A stretch of DNA of 64,000 nucleotides from Sulfurovum sp. (lineage in GTDB: Bacteria; Campylobacterota; Campylobacteria; Campylobacterales; Sulfurovaceae), in assembly GCA_027082955.1 (NCBI GenBank), contig JALWTA010000045.1:1-64000 (forward strand), written 5' to 3'. Shown piece by piece: positions 1 to 9,417 of the stretch. A model generated the notes under the pieces. It saw nothing but the letters and a program-made list of their open reading frames with translations. It was not told the DNA's origin and searched no databases. Positions within the stretch are counted from its first letter, which is position 1. Every line of letters starts with the position of its first letter. Made by a program: the position numbers and the translations under genes.

Positions 1-63
1 ATAGATCTCTGCATGGGGCAGTGTATTGATAAGATATGCTTTTAACTCTTTGATTGTTTTCAT
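1..63 (-). CDS. partial CDS, N-terminus only (unknown)
   Basis: An ATG at 63 on the minus strand opens a frame that runs off the left edge with no stop. The 21 visible residues begin MKTIKELKAYLINTLPHAE. They are not enough to name a family. There is no Shine-Dalgarno sequence, but an extended -10 box lies just upstream, which supports a real gene start and suggests a leaderless transcript. The gene is divergent from the malate:quinone oxidoreductase gene. Confidence 0.5.
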   Translation of the reverse strand, partial: MKTIKELKAYLINTLPHAEIY

Positions 64-70
64 AAAACAG

Positions 71-79
71 ATTATAGCA
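71..79 (-). promoter_or_regulatory. extended -10 promoter (TGCTATAAT)
   Basis: On the minus strand the sequence reads TGCTATAAT, a perfect extended -10 element. It ends 7 bases before the ATG at 63, so the predicted transcription start falls at or next to the start codon. Campylobacterota vegetative promoters commonly rely on the -10 element alone. Confidence 0.5.
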
Positions 80-148
80 TAACTGCTTTGGCTTCATAGT
101 TTTATGACAAATAAGATAATATCTAATATCAAAAGATAGGATAGATGA

Positions 149-1477
149 ATGCAGATAAACAAACTGTTCGATACGGCGATCATTGGCGGGGGAGTGGCCG
201 GTACGTCGCTGCTCTATACACTGGCGGAGTTTACCGACATGAAGAGTGTTGTGCTTTTTGAAAAGTATGAAGAACTTGCCATGCTCAACTCCAACCCCAA
301 AGCCAACTCTCAGACCCTGCATGTGGGGGACATTGAGACAAACTATACTTATGAGAAGGCGCAGAAAGTCAAGCGTAATGCATCTTATGTGAGCAACTAC
401 ATCTACAACCGTGACGGACTGGAAGATCTGGGATATGTCAGAGACAAGATGGTGCTGGCAGTGGGAGAAGAGGAAGTATTAAAGCTTCGGGAGCGCTATG
501 AGACATTTAAGACGCTCTATCCTTACCTTGAACTGTGGGACGGTGACTTTTTGCGGGAGCATGAACCCAAACTGATGGAGGAGCGTACCGAACCGGTGCT
601 TGCGATGGGCGCCAGAGAGCAGATCACGACGGTGGACTATAAACGGCTGAGCGAATCTTTTGCCGAAGATGCGCTCGCTACAGACAAGAATATTCAACTG
701 CACTACAATGAAGAGGTGACAGAAATACGGAAAGAGAAGAACGGGAACTATGTGATTTGTACCCAAAACGGGGAGTTTCATGCCAGAACCGTGGTGGTCA
801 ATGCCGGTGCCTACTCGCTGCTGTTTGCGCAGGAGATGGGCTTTGGGCATGAGTATGCCATTTTGCCGATAGGGGGCAGTTTCTTCTTCACCAAAGAGAA
901 GCTGCTGAATGCAAAAGTCTATACCATGCAAAATCCCAAACTCCCTTTTGCTGCCATTCACGGTGATCCAGACTGCACACAGGAGTGGCATACCCGTTTT
1001 GGTCCTACTGCGTTTGCATTGCCAAAACTGGAGCGGTACCACTCGCTGCATGTCAAAGATCTGCTGCATGCACTCAATATAGATGCAGATGTAACAAGGG
1101 TCTATATGGATCTGTTTGCCGACAGTACCATTAGGGGATACATCCTAAAGAACTTTATTGAAGAGATACCGCTTGTAGGAAAAGAGGTTTTTATTGAGGA
1201 TGCACGCAAGGTCATTCCCAGCCTCTGTGTGGATGATTTGACATTTGCCGAAGGGTATGGAGGGATGCGGCCGCAGATCATTGACAAACAGAAACATGAA
1301 CTGCTGCTGGGGGAAGCCAAGATTGCAGAGAATGGTATCATCTTCAACATGACACCAAGCCCCGGTGCAACCAGCTCACTGGCGATCGCGATGCAGGATG
1401 CCATAGCCCTGTGTGAACATCTTGGCTGTACATTTGACCATGCAAAGCATGCCCAAAAGATTCAGAACAGATTATAG
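149..1477 (+). CDS. mqo: malate:quinone oxidoreductase (Mqo-like flavoprotein)
   Basis: This 442-residue FAD-dependent enzyme is expected to oxidise malate to oxaloacetate and pass electrons to menaquinone at the inner face of the membrane. The dinucleotide motif IIGGGVAGTS is at residues 12-21. Blocks typical of the Helicobacter-type Mqo family follow: KANSQT, NPKLPFAAIHGDPD, and FNMTPSPGATSS near the C-terminus. Length matches the Helicobacter enzyme (about 450). An AGGA ribosome binding site 7 bases upstream fixes the ATG at 149 over the out-of-frame ATG at 145. It converges on htpX with only 5 bases between. A related dicarboxylate-linked FAD oxidoreductase is possible, but Mqo is the best reading. 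Confidence 0.85.
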   Translation: MQINKLFDTAIIGGGVAGTSLLYTLAEFTDMKSVVLFEKYEELAMLNSNPKANSQTLHVGDIETNYTYEKAQKVKRNASYVSNYIYNRDGLEDLGYVRDKMVLAVGEEEVLKLRERYETFKTLYPYLELWDGDFLREHEPKLMEERTEPVLAMGAREQITTVDYKRLSESFAEDALATDKNIQLHYNEEVTEIRKEKNGNYVICTQNGEFHARTVVVNAGAYSLLFAQEMGFGHEYAILPIGGSFFFTKEKLLNAKVYTMQNPKLPFAAIHGDPDCTQEWHTRFGPTAFALPKLERYHSLHVKDLLHALNIDADVTRVYMDLFADSTIRGYILKNFIEEIPLVGKEVFIEDARKVIPSLCVDDLTFAEGYGGMRPQIIDKQKHELLLGEAKIAENGIIFNMTPSPGATSSLAIAMQDAIALCEHLGCTFDHAKHAQKIQNRL

Positions 1478-1482
1478 GTGTT

Positions 1483-2319
1483 CTATAGCTGTTTCAGCTC
1501 CTCCAGACGGGCAATACGTGCTTCGGTGCTTGGATGGGTGCTAAACAGCTCTCTCATTGAAAAATCCTTCCCCGTAAAGGGGTTGATAATAAACATGTGT
1601 GCTGTTTGCGGGTCGGCTTCTGGCAGTGTCATCTGTCTGGCATAGTTGTCGAGTTTGGCAAGTGCAGACTGCAGCCACTCAGGATGTCCTGTCATGCGTG
1701 CGGCACCTTCGTCTGCCAGAAATTCACGGTTTCGGCTCACTGTCATTTGGATGATGGTGGCTACCATCGGCATGAGGATCATCATCGCGATCATCACAAT
1801 GGGGTTGGGTCTGTCCCTGTCCCCGCCGCCAAAGAACATACCGAAGTTGGCAAGCATGGCAATGGCACCGGCAAGGGTCGCAGCAACTGTACCGATGAGG
1901 ATGTCATAGTGTTTGACATGACTGAGTTCATGGGCAATGACTCCCTCTATCTCCTTCTCATCAAGTAACTGTAGCAATCCTTCCGTGACCGCTACCGCAG
2001 CATGTTCATGGTTTCGTCCCGTGGCAAAGGCATTGGGCTGCTGCTCGGGGATGATGTAAAGCTTTGGCATTGGCAGTCCGGCACGCTGTGTCAGACGCTC
2101 CACGATCTCATAGAGCCCGCTGGCATGTGCCCGGTCTACGGGAATGGCATTGTAGTGGCTCAGTACCGCTTTGTCACTGTAGTAATAGGCGTAAAAGTTC
2201 ATCCCCGCTGCAATCAGAAAGGCGATCACCATACCACTTTGCCCGGCGATCATCCCGCCAAACCAGATGAAAAGCAGGGTCATTCCGACCATGAGTGCAT
2301 AGGTTTTGAAATGTTCCAT
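1483..2319 (-). CDS. htpX: M48 zinc metalloprotease HtpX-like
   Basis: This 278-residue inner-membrane protease probably takes part in quality control of misfolded membrane proteins. Two hydrophobic segments lie within residues 5-47. The zinc motif HELSH is at 130-134, and a downstream [10 protein letters not shown] block supplies the third ligand. Another hydrophobic pair follows the zinc motif. Length is close to the usual 280-290. An in-frame upstream extension exists, but the ATG at 2319 with AAGGAAT 6 to 7 bases upstream is the likely start. It is divergent from the M15 peptidase gene. Confidence 0.9.
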   Translation of the reverse strand: MEHFKTYALMVGMTLLFIWFGGMIAGQSGMVIAFLIAAGMNFYAYYYSDKAVLSHYNAIPVDRAHASGLYEIVERLTQRAGLPMPKLYIIPEQQPNAFATGRNHEHAAVAVTEGLLQLLDEKEIEGVIAHELSHVKHYDILIGTVAATLAGAIAMLANFGMFFGGGDRDRPNPIVMIAMMILMPMVATIIQMTVSRNREFLADEGAARMTGHPEWLQSALAKLDNYARQMTLPEADPQTAHMFIINPFTGKDFSMRELFSTHPSTEARIARLEELKQL

Positions 2320-2422
2320 AATCTGTATTCCTTTTTTGATATATTTTATCGTCAATAGTTTTACTGAAAGTAAATATAGCAAAGAGAAGGTTAGAGATAT
2401 TGCAACACAGGTAGCATTAGGA

Positions 2423-2428
2423 TATAAT
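2423..2428 (+). promoter_or_regulatory. -10 promoter box next to start codon
   Basis: TATAAT ends 6 bases before the ATG at 2435. The arrangement TATAATCT-Tn-ATG nearly repeats the one at the left edge of the window. The predicted transcript would start at or beside the start codon, so it may be leaderless. Confidence 0.45.
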
Positions 2429-2434
2429 CTTTTT

Positions 2435-3064
2435 ATGAAAATAGTTCTTCTCTTTGTACTTTCCGTCACGCTCTATGCCAAATATTTTGCCTCGATCTAT
2501 CCCATATCGCCAACCGTCAAACAGCGTATGCTCGCAGGAAAGAGCTGGCACAAAGGCTGTCCTGTTGATACGGAAGACCTTAGATATGTCAAAATGAGCT
2601 ATATCGATTTTAGTGGAAAAGAGCGTACCGGAGAGATGATCGTGCACAAGTCGGTAGCCAAAGAGGTAACTGCTATTTTTGAAAAGCTGTACAAAGCGAA
2701 GTGCCCCATACGCCAAATGCATCTTGTCAGTGACTTTGGCGGCAGCGACTGGAAGAGCATCGATGCAGACAATACCTCTGCCTTCAACTGCCGCAATGCT
2801 ACAGGCAGCCACAAGTGGTCAAAACACAGCTACGGCAGGGCGATTGACCTCAATCCGCTTGAAAATCCCTACATTTCCCACAGCGGACATATTGCACATA
2901 AAGCATCACAAAAGTTTCGAAAGCGACAGCATCAGCATCACAGTGTAGCCGACAGAGCCGTACTGCTTCAAGATGACCCTGCGGTACAGATATTTAAAGC
3001 ACACGGATGGAAGTGGGGTGGGGATTGGAAAGGTGTGAAAGATTATCAACACTTTTCCAAGTAG
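2435..3064 (+). CDS. M15 family peptidoglycan peptidase (secreted)
   Basis: This 209-residue protein has a signal peptide ([15 protein letters not shown]), placing it in the periplasm. The M15 zinc-peptidase pattern is clear: [13 protein letters not shown] holds the first His and Asp ligands, and KDYQHF near the C-terminus supplies the last His. GGDWK precedes it, as in VanY and CwlK-type carboxypeptidases and endopeptidases. It probably trims cell-wall peptides; whether it acts as a D,D-carboxypeptidase or an L-Ala-D-Glu endopeptidase cannot be told. An upstream in-frame extension overlaps htpX and is rejected because the signal peptide begins at 2435. Confidence 0.8.
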   Translation: MKIVLLFVLSVTLYAKYFASIYPISPTVKQRMLAGKSWHKGCPVDTEDLRYVKMSYIDFSGKERTGEMIVHKSVAKEVTAIFEKLYKAKCPIRQMHLVSDFGGSDWKSIDADNTSAFNCRNATGSHKWSKHSYGRAIDLNPLENPYISHSGHIAHKASQKFRKRQHQHHSVADRAVLLQDDPAVQIFKAHGWKWGGDWKGVKDYQHFSK

Positions 3065-3070
3065 TTTGGA

Positions 3071-3931
3071 TTACTTCTTAAAAGCACTCCCAAGCATTCC
3101 TTTGATGGCACTTTGAATGTCAGCCGGGTAGATGACAAACTTGGAGTTGTCACTCTTGCTGATCTGTTCGAGTGAGTTGATGTAGCGGTCACCCAGCAGG
3201 AACATGGCAGGCAGCTCCTTGTCCTGAATGTTGTCGGAGATGAGTTTGATCGCTTCGGCTGAAGCGTTGGCAAGGGCAACTTGTGCTTCGGCTTCTCTTT
3301 TTGCCGCTTCGAGTTTTCCGTCTGCTTCGAGGATGGCAGCGTTTTTGTTCCCTTCTGCGGTGGTTTCGATGGCGCGGCGTTCACGTTCGGCAGCCGCTTG
3401 TCGCTCCATGGACTCCTGCATGGAAGCACTTGGGGAGATGTCTTGTATCTCAACACTTTTGACGGTCACTCCCCAGTCGGCGACATCGTCGATGATGGCA
3501 TCTTTGAGTTTGGTTTTGATGTGCTCACGGTTGCTGAGCGCTTCATCGAGTGTCATCTCCCCCAGAATCGAACGCAGTGTGGTCATGACAAGCTGCTGGA
3601 TGGCAAGCTGAAAGTCCTCAATGCCGTAGATGGCATCACGCGGATTGGTGACGCGGGCAAATGTGACTGCATTGGTGGTGATAACAGCGTTATCGCGGGT
3701 AATGACCTCCTGCTGAGGGATGTCAAGGATGATATCACGTGTTGAAACTTTGGTTCTAACTGATTCGATGTATGGGAGAATGATGTTAAGCCCCGGTTTG
3801 AGTGTACGGGCGAATTTTCCCAGCCGCTCTACGACCCACTCCTCTCCCTGCGGGACGATGTTGACCCCTTTGTAAAGTGTATAGACGATGCCTGCGGCGA
3901 TGATGATCAAGATGGTTAATGATGTTTCCAT
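3071..3931 (-). CDS. SPFH/band 7 membrane protein (stomatin/paraslipin type)
   Basis: This 286-residue protein has one N-terminal membrane segment (residues 4-20), then the SPFH core beginning VPQGEEWVVERLGKF. A charged, Ala/Glu-rich helical region (about 190-240, ERERRAIETTAEGNK and on) is predicted to oligomerise as a coiled coil. Such proteins scaffold membrane microdomains or work with membrane proteases. The ATG at 3931 follows AGGAG with ideal spacing, so the longer frame overlapping nfeD is unlikely. It sits 10 bases after the NfeD gene, the usual partner of this family. Confidence 0.85.
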   Translation of the reverse strand: METSLTILIIIAAGIVYTLYKGVNIVPQGEEWVVERLGKFARTLKPGLNIILPYIESVRTKVSTRDIILDIPQQEVITRDNAVITTNAVTFARVTNPRDAIYGIEDFQLAIQQLVMTTLRSILGEMTLDEALSNREHIKTKLKDAIIDDVADWGVTVKSVEIQDISPSASMQESMERQAAAERERRAIETTAEGNKNAAILEADGKLEAAKREAEAQVALANASAEAIKLISDNIQDKELPAMFLLGDRYINSLEQISKSDNSKFVIYPADIQSAIKGMLGSAFKK

Positions 3932-3941
3932 GTGTACTCCT

Positions 3942-4406
3942 TTATGATTGTGATGTAGGAAGCGGGGCAACTTCGATGAGTTGACCGTTCACTTCGATGA
4001 TCTTTACCCGTGTTCCTTTTGGGATGTCTGTTTTGGCTGTAGCATGCCACTGTGTGTTGCCAAGTACCGGGGTGTCAAAAGTCACTTTGCCTCTGCCGTG
4101 TGTGTGAATGTCACTGGTGACGGTGCCGAGTGTCTCAAGGCGGTAGTCTGACTGACCACTGTTGGAGACGGTCTTGTCTCTGTACCACTTCATCCATACA
4201 ATAATAGCGGTGATGGAAAAGAGCAGCCAGAGCAATATTTCCATCTGCAAAGAGAGATCGAAAAGAATATCGAGTATCCCCACAAGTATGGCAGAGAGCC
4301 CCAGTGTCAGCATAAAAAAGGTACCTGTACTCATCTCGACGACGATCAGCACGACACCAAACACGATCCAGTGCCACCATGTGATTTCGTTCAGCAGTGC
4401 AATCAC
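3942..4406 (-). CDS. NfeD-like membrane protein
   Basis: This short NfeD-family protein of about 154 residues has membrane segments around residues 10-70 (WWHWIVFGVVLIVVEMSTGTF, then two more) and a C-terminal OB-fold domain (LETLGTVTSDI ... GTRVKIIEVNGQLIEV). NfeD proteins pair with stomatin-like SPFH proteins, and the adjacent gene is exactly that. Two in-frame GTG codons compete as start, at 4412 and 4406. AGGAG lies five bases before the 4406 GTG and overlaps the other one, so 4406 is chosen. Confidence 0.8.
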   Translation of the reverse strand: MIALLNEITWWHWIVFGVVLIVVEMSTGTFFMLTLGLSAILVGILDILFDLSLQMEILLWLLFSITAIIVWMKWYRDKTVSNSGQSDYRLETLGTVTSDIHTHGRGKVTFDTPVLGNTQWHATAKTDIPKGTRVKIIEVNGQLIEVAPLPTSQS

Positions 4407-4501
4407 CCTCACTCCTCTATTTATTTATTAAAAATTATATCATAAAATAATAGATGAAATATCACATCATCTAAAAATTACAAGCATAAGCAAGATTTGG
4501 G

Positions 4502-4507
4502 TATAAT
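4502..4507 (+). promoter_or_regulatory. -10 promoter box for ilvC
   Basis: TATAAT sits 31 bases before the ilvC start, inside the block TTTGGGTATAATCGCGA. Almost the same block recurs upstream of the rhodanese gene (TATAAT at 51446). No clear -35 element is visible. Confidence 0.6.
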
Positions 4508-4535
4508 CGCGAAAATTTTTACACATCAAGGATAA

Positions 4536-5567
<1,032 letters not shown>

Positions 5568-5591
5568 TCTTTTTGATAATTTGCACTCATC

Positions 5592-5650
5592 TTTTCAGGA
5601 TGGGTGCAGTCAGCTACTATTTCGTAGCCTCCTTTACCCAAACCCAAAAA
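5592..5650 (+). ncRNA. candidate structured RNA, copy 1 (anti-Shine-Dalgarno hairpin)
   Basis: The DNA folds as nested stems. The outer arms are TTTTCAGG (5592-5599) and CCCAAAAA (5643-5650), with two mismatches. The middle arms are TGGGT (5601-5605) and ACCCA (5636-5640). The apical hairpin is GCTAC (5613-5617) and GTAGC (5624-5628). CCTCCTTT (5628-5635), the exact complement of the strong ribosome binding site AAAGGAGG, lies almost wholly in the unpaired 3' internal strand. Copy 2 lies 122 bases downstream with the same architecture. It may be a small RNA or part of the ilvC 3' untranslated region. No family is recognised. Confidence 0.45.
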
Positions 5651-5713
5651 TCTGAGCACAATTTACCAAAAATCTTCAATTAGTTTACATTCTTTTTGCG
5701 ATTTTACTGCATC

Positions 5714-5770
5714 TTTGAGGGATGGGGTCGGTCAGCTACTGTGTGTAGCCTCCTCTCCCAAACCCTCAAA
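5714..5770 (+). ncRNA. candidate structured RNA, copy 2
   Basis: This is the same fold as the copy at 5592. The outer stem TTTGAGGG (5714-5721) with CCCTCAAA (5763-5770) is perfect. The middle stem is TGGGG (5723-5727) with TCCCA (5756-5760), where the T-A pair of copy 1 becomes G-U. The apical stem GCTAC (5735-5739) with GTAGC (5745-5749) is invariant while its loop differs. The unpaired strand reads CTCCTC. Similarity continues about 40 bases past each hairpin (AAATCTTCA near the end). Changes fall mostly in loops or keep pairing. Confidence 0.45.
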
Positions 5771-5868
5771 TCTACAGCAAACTCACAAAAAATCTTCAGT
5801 TTGTTCATCTTACTATTTTCCCCTTTTCCTTTTTAACTTTTAACTTTTTCGGGTAATGGTAATTTGGC

Positions 5869-5874
5869 TATAAT
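5869..5874 (+). promoter_or_regulatory. -10 promoter box
   Basis: TATAAT lies 27 bases before the deacetylase-like gene, preceded by TTTGGC. A short inverted repeat, CCACT (5880-5884) with AGTGG (5891-5895), lies between it and the start codon and could be an operator or a leader hairpin. Confidence 0.5.
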
Positions 5875-5901
5875 TGCACCACTATACCAAAGTGGAAAAT
5901 C

Positions 5902-6963
5902 ATGGCACCTGCTTCACGTAAAAAAAGACCATCTTCACCCCAAAGTAAAAAAAGTTCCGAACGTAAACGCAGTGGGCAGAAAAAAAGTTCTGTCAAGCGT
6001 AAAAAAAAGAAGAAAAACAACCGTTCAAAACAGTCGTTGAAAATAGTACTGCTTCTTTTTGCTGCCGTGTTGCTTGTCGGCATAGGCTACTGTCTTGGTA
6101 TATGCTGGCATTCCAAAACAGAGCATAAACATGTAGTACACAAGCAGCACATTCAAAAACATGCCAAGCAGACACCGGTGAAAAAATCTGTACACAAAAC
6201 AGAACACAAACAGGCTGTCAAAAAAGAAGTGCAACGGTATCCGGCACCGTCAGTGCATGAGACAAGGCAAAAGGTCTACCCCAAAGTAAGGCTTGCATAC
6301 AGAGGGGAAAAGCCAAAACTGGCGATCATCATCGATGATGTACATACCAAAGCCCAGCTTGATGAGATCAATGCGTTTGGTATCCCTGTTACCCCCTCCA
6401 TATTCCCTCCCTATAGCATGGCACCGCATACGGAGAAGCTTGCAACCCATGCGGTACACTATATGATTCACCTTCCGCTTGAGTCGGGCAATGCCAAATT
6501 CAACACCCAAAGCAAGACATTGATGACAACGGCAAGCCGCCAAGCCATAGAGGCGCGTGTACGGGAGTTGCGCAGGCTTTTCCCCAGAGCACACTACATC
6601 AACAACCACACCGGCTCGGTCTTTACACGAAACTACCATGCGATGTATCTGCTGTATGAGGCGATGAAAAAGGAGGGGTTTACCTTTATCGACAGCCGTA
6701 CGATCGCAGATAGCAAGGTGGCGAAGATCGCTCATGCGTTTGGAGATGCCTATGTGGCACGTGATACCTTTATAGACAATGTGCAGTCTGTGCCTTACAT
6801 TCACAATCAGCTGAAAAAAGCGGTTGCCTTGGCAAAACGAAACGGGTATGCCATCGCCATCGGGCATCCCCATAAAGCGACTATGGAAGCGCTGCGAACA
6901 GCTAAGCCGCTTTTAAAGGGGGTTGAGGCAGTCTATATTGATAGTATATTCAGGGAGGAATAG
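5902..6963 (+). CDS. divergent polysaccharide deacetylase family protein (YibQ-like)
   Basis: The protein has 353 residues. The first 45 are extremely Lys/Arg/Ser-rich (a cytosolic tail), followed by one membrane anchor (about 48-70, LKIVLLLFAAVLLVGIGYCLG). A His/Lys-rich linker with repeated KTEHK and KHV units leads into the catalytic-type domain. That domain shows the divergent polysaccharide deacetylase signatures LAIIIDDV, MIHLPLE, NNHTGS, FIDSRT and IGHP. It is probably a periplasmic wall or polysaccharide hydrolase of unknown substrate. It abuts the permease gene without a gap. Confidence 0.8.
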   Translation: MAPASRKKRPSSPQSKKSSERKRSGQKKSSVKRKKKKKNNRSKQSLKIVLLLFAAVLLVGIGYCLGICWHSKTEHKHVVHKQHIQKHAKQTPVKKSVHKTEHKQAVKKEVQRYPAPSVHETRQKVYPKVRLAYRGEKPKLAIIIDDVHTKAQLDEINAFGIPVTPSIFPPYSMAPHTEKLATHAVHYMIHLPLESGNAKFNTQSKTLMTTASRQAIEARVRELRRLFPRAHYINNHTGSVFTRNYHAMYLLYEAMKKEGFTFIDSRTIADSKVAKIAHAFGDAYVARDTFIDNVQSVPYIHNQLKKAVALAKRNGYAIAIGHPHKATMEALRTAKPLLKGVEAVYIDSIFREE

Positions 6964-8298
6964 ATGAAAAAAATAGCCATAGCCATAGGTATAGGGCTGC
7001 TCTTTTTTATAGCAGCACAACCGTTTTTTGTCATGTCACATGCCGTGACCATTGCGATTATCGCATTTTTGGTGACACTCTGGACCAATGAAGGGCTGCC
7101 GCTTGGTGTAGTGTCGATGCTGCCTATTTTGCTCTTTCCTATATTTGGCATTCTCTCAACGCCGGAAGTGACTGCCAACTACTCAAAGTCGATCATCTTC
7201 CTCTTTCTTGGCGGGTTCATGCTTGCCATAGCCATTGAAAAGACACAGCTTCACAAATACTTTTCTGCAAAGCTGTTGAGTTTTTTCCCGAAAACAGCAA
7301 CAGGGATCATCTACGCTTTGGCTGTCACTTCGGCACTTTTAAGTTCCATCCTCTCCAACACGACCATTACCCTGATGCTCATGCCTGTAGCTCTGTTTCT
7401 TAGCGAAAATGTACGGCTGAAAGTCCGTTTTCTGCTTGCTACAGCATACGGTGCGAGTATCGGTGGTATTTTGACCCCTATCGGTACGCCGCCAAACCTG
7501 ATTTTGATGGGATTTCTTGAAGACCATCACCTGCCGCTTATGACCTTTGGCGGATGGATGGTGATGATGCTTCCGGTTGTCGGACTGATGCTGCTGGTCA
7601 TGCCCTATCTACTTTCACGCGGTGTATCGGGTGAAAGCGTAGCAGATGTAACACAAGAAGTTCCGACACTGACATCGGAACAGAGACGTCTTTACGGTAT
7701 TATCGGTATATTGGCGGCCGTACTTGTCTCCAACACTTTTCTCAAACAGTTTGCAGGTTTTGCGCTTGATGAAAAGCTAATACTGCTTGGCTTTGGGCTT
7801 TTGATGTTCCTGCCAAAGATCGGTTTTTTAAGCTGGGAGGATACACGCAATATTCCCTACGAGATCATCTTTCTGTTCGGTGCAGGGTTTAGCATTGCCG
7901 CTGCGGTGTCACATACGGGATTGGCATCCGATATCGCCTCCAAACTCTCGTTCGTTTCCCATTTGCCGCTTTTGGGTATGTTCCTTGTGGTGGCACTCTT
8001 TGTGACCTTCTCAACGGAAGTGACCAGCAACACAGCACTGACCTCTATAGCCATTCCTATCTTTTACGAATTTGCCCAGAAGATGCCGCAGGATCAGGGT
8101 ACCATGCTGCTGATGGTTGCTACAGTTGCAGCCTCCTATGCCTTTATGCTACCGATTGCAACGCCACCAAACGCTATTGTGATGAGTTCACGTATTATCC
8201 GCATCAGAGAGATGGCAACCGTGGGACTGAAGCTGAATTTCATCGGCGTAGCGGTGTTGACCCTTACAGCCTATTTTCTCTGGGGTTTTATGATTTAA
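6964..8298 (+). CDS. SLC13/DASS-type anion permease
   Basis: This inner-membrane transporter of 444 residues has about 11-12 hydrophobic segments. Two family signatures are visible: SNTTITLMLMP with GTPPNLILMG in the first half, and TSNTALTSIAIP with ATPPNAIVM in the second. This is the inverted-repeat pattern of divalent-anion:sodium symporters (dicarboxylate, sulfate). Substrate cannot be fixed; a dicarboxylate would fit the nearby malate enzymes. The ATG directly follows the upstream stop, with GGGAGGAA in the end of the upstream gene, so the two are probably co-transcribed. Confidence 0.85.
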   Translation: MKKIAIAIGIGLLFFIAAQPFFVMSHAVTIAIIAFLVTLWTNEGLPLGVVSMLPILLFPIFGILSTPEVTANYSKSIIFLFLGGFMLAIAIEKTQLHKYFSAKLLSFFPKTATGIIYALAVTSALLSSILSNTTITLMLMPVALFLSENVRLKVRFLLATAYGASIGGILTPIGTPPNLILMGFLEDHHLPLMTFGGWMVMMLPVVGLMLLVMPYLLSRGVSGESVADVTQEVPTLTSEQRRLYGIIGILAAVLVSNTFLKQFAGFALDEKLILLGFGLLMFLPKIGFLSWEDTRNIPYEIIFLFGAGFSIAAAVSHTGLASDIASKLSFVSHLPLLGMFLVVALFVTFSTEVTSNTALTSIAIPIFYEFAQKMPQDQGTMLLMVATVAASYAFMLPIATPPNAIVMSSRIIRIREMATVGLKLNFIGVAVLTLTAYFLWGFMI

Positions 8299-8301
8299 AA
8301 A

Positions 8302-8570
8302 TGGGCACATCTAAAAACCCCAGATGCTCATAACATTGTCAGCTTTGTTCTAGGCAAGGTACACTTTTGAAGTCCTAGCCGTAGCTAAGTCGAAAAAGTG
8401 TAACGCTGCATAGGGCAAAGCTGGCATTGCCCAAGAGGGTGGGCTTTGCAGACGCGATCTTTCACAAGATGCTTCCTTCATCTTAGCTTTGGCTAGGACT
8501 TGAAAGCCTCTTGCAAAATCTCACATCTGCAAAACCCATTATGAGCGTCTGGGGTTTTTAGAGGTGCCCA
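8302..8570. mobile_element. MITE-like palindromic element
   Basis: This 269-base non-coding element is bounded by 32-base terminal inverted repeats (8302-8333 and 8539-8570) that match at 30 of 32 positions and begin TGGGCAC. An inner inverted pair lies at 8370-8389 and 8482-8501 (18 of 20), and ACACTTTT at 8362-8369 pairs with AAAAGTGT at 8394-8401. No transposase is present. It fills nearly the whole gap between the permease and dprA; its right end lies 68 bases before the dprA start. No clear target duplication is seen beyond a flanking AA. Confidence 0.6.
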
Positions 8571-8638
8571 AATGTCAATCTGACATATTTTTTCTGTATG
8601 CTGTTGCGATATGCTATGATTGGCAAAAAAGGAATGCC

Positions 8639-9415
8639 ATGACCTCTTTGGTACCGCAGCATATTGCTGCCCTTGAGAGTATGAAAAAATATCCGCAGGA
8701 ACTTTTTTACCGTGGTGATCTTTCTTTGCTGGAACGTCCAAAAGTTTCGATCGTCGGCACACGTACACCGTCACTCTATACACAGGAGATGACCAGACAG
8801 ATCGCCAAAGCGCTTGCAGCACGCGGAGTTTGTGTGGTAAGTGGTGCAGCCATGGGAGTAGACGCGCTGGCACATGAAGGTGCAGGGGTGGACAATACCA
8901 TTGCAGTCCTTGGCTGCGGACTTGATATCCGCTATCCTGCCATCAATGCACCGCTTATTGGGGCAATTGAATCAAACGGTCTGCTCTTAAGCCCGTTTAA
9001 CGACGGTTTTCGGGCGACCAACTGGAGTTTTGTGGTCAGAAATGAGATTGTCGTAGCACTTGGAGAGATATTGGTTGTGATGGAAGCTGACCTTAACAGC
9101 GGTTCACTCCGCTCGGTAGAATTTGCGCAAAAAATGGGAAAAAAGATCTATGTCCTGCCGCACCGCATCGGAGAGAGCAGGGGGACTTATGCGCTGATCC
9201 AAAATGGTGAGGCAGAGGTGATCTGGGATGTTGAAGCGTTCGTATCGCAGTTTGGGATCGCTGTCGAAGCAGATGTGCCCAAAGATGCTTTTTTCTATTT
9301 TTGCCAGACCATGCCCACACTCGATGAAGCATTGGCAAAATTTGGAGAGCGGGTCTATATGGCTGAACTTGAAGGTACCGTTACGATCCGCAACGGTATT
9401 GTCTCTTTGGCGTAG
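8639..9415 (+). CDS. dprA: DNA-processing protein DprA
   Basis: The 258-residue DprA loads RecA on incoming single-stranded DNA during natural transformation. Rossmann-like signatures are clear: SIVGTRTPSLY, VVSGAAMGVDALAHEGA, TIAVLGCGLD, and SLRSVEFAQKMGKKIYVLP. The length matches the short Helicobacter form, which lacks the N-terminal SAM domain of longer homologues. The start at 8639 has AAGGA upstream; a longer frame would begin inside the palindromic element and is rejected. A winged-helix-like tail follows the core. Confidence 0.92.
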   Translation: MTSLVPQHIAALESMKKYPQELFYRGDLSLLERPKVSIVGTRTPSLYTQEMTRQIAKALAARGVCVVSGAAMGVDALAHEGAGVDNTIAVLGCGLDIRYPAINAPLIGAIESNGLLLSPFNDGFRATNWSFVVRNEIVVALGEILVVMEADLNSGSLRSVEFAQKMGKKIYVLPHRIGESRGTYALIQNGEAEVIWDVEAFVSQFGIAVEADVPKDAFFYFCQTMPTLDEALAKFGERVYMAELEGTVTIRNGIVSLA

Positions 9416-9417
9416 AA

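Noticed and set aside
5581-5810. Direct repeats after ilvC as a CRISPR array
   Set aside because: Only two copies, 122 bases apart, with imperfect repeats and homologous rather than unique intervening sequence; no cas genes nearby.
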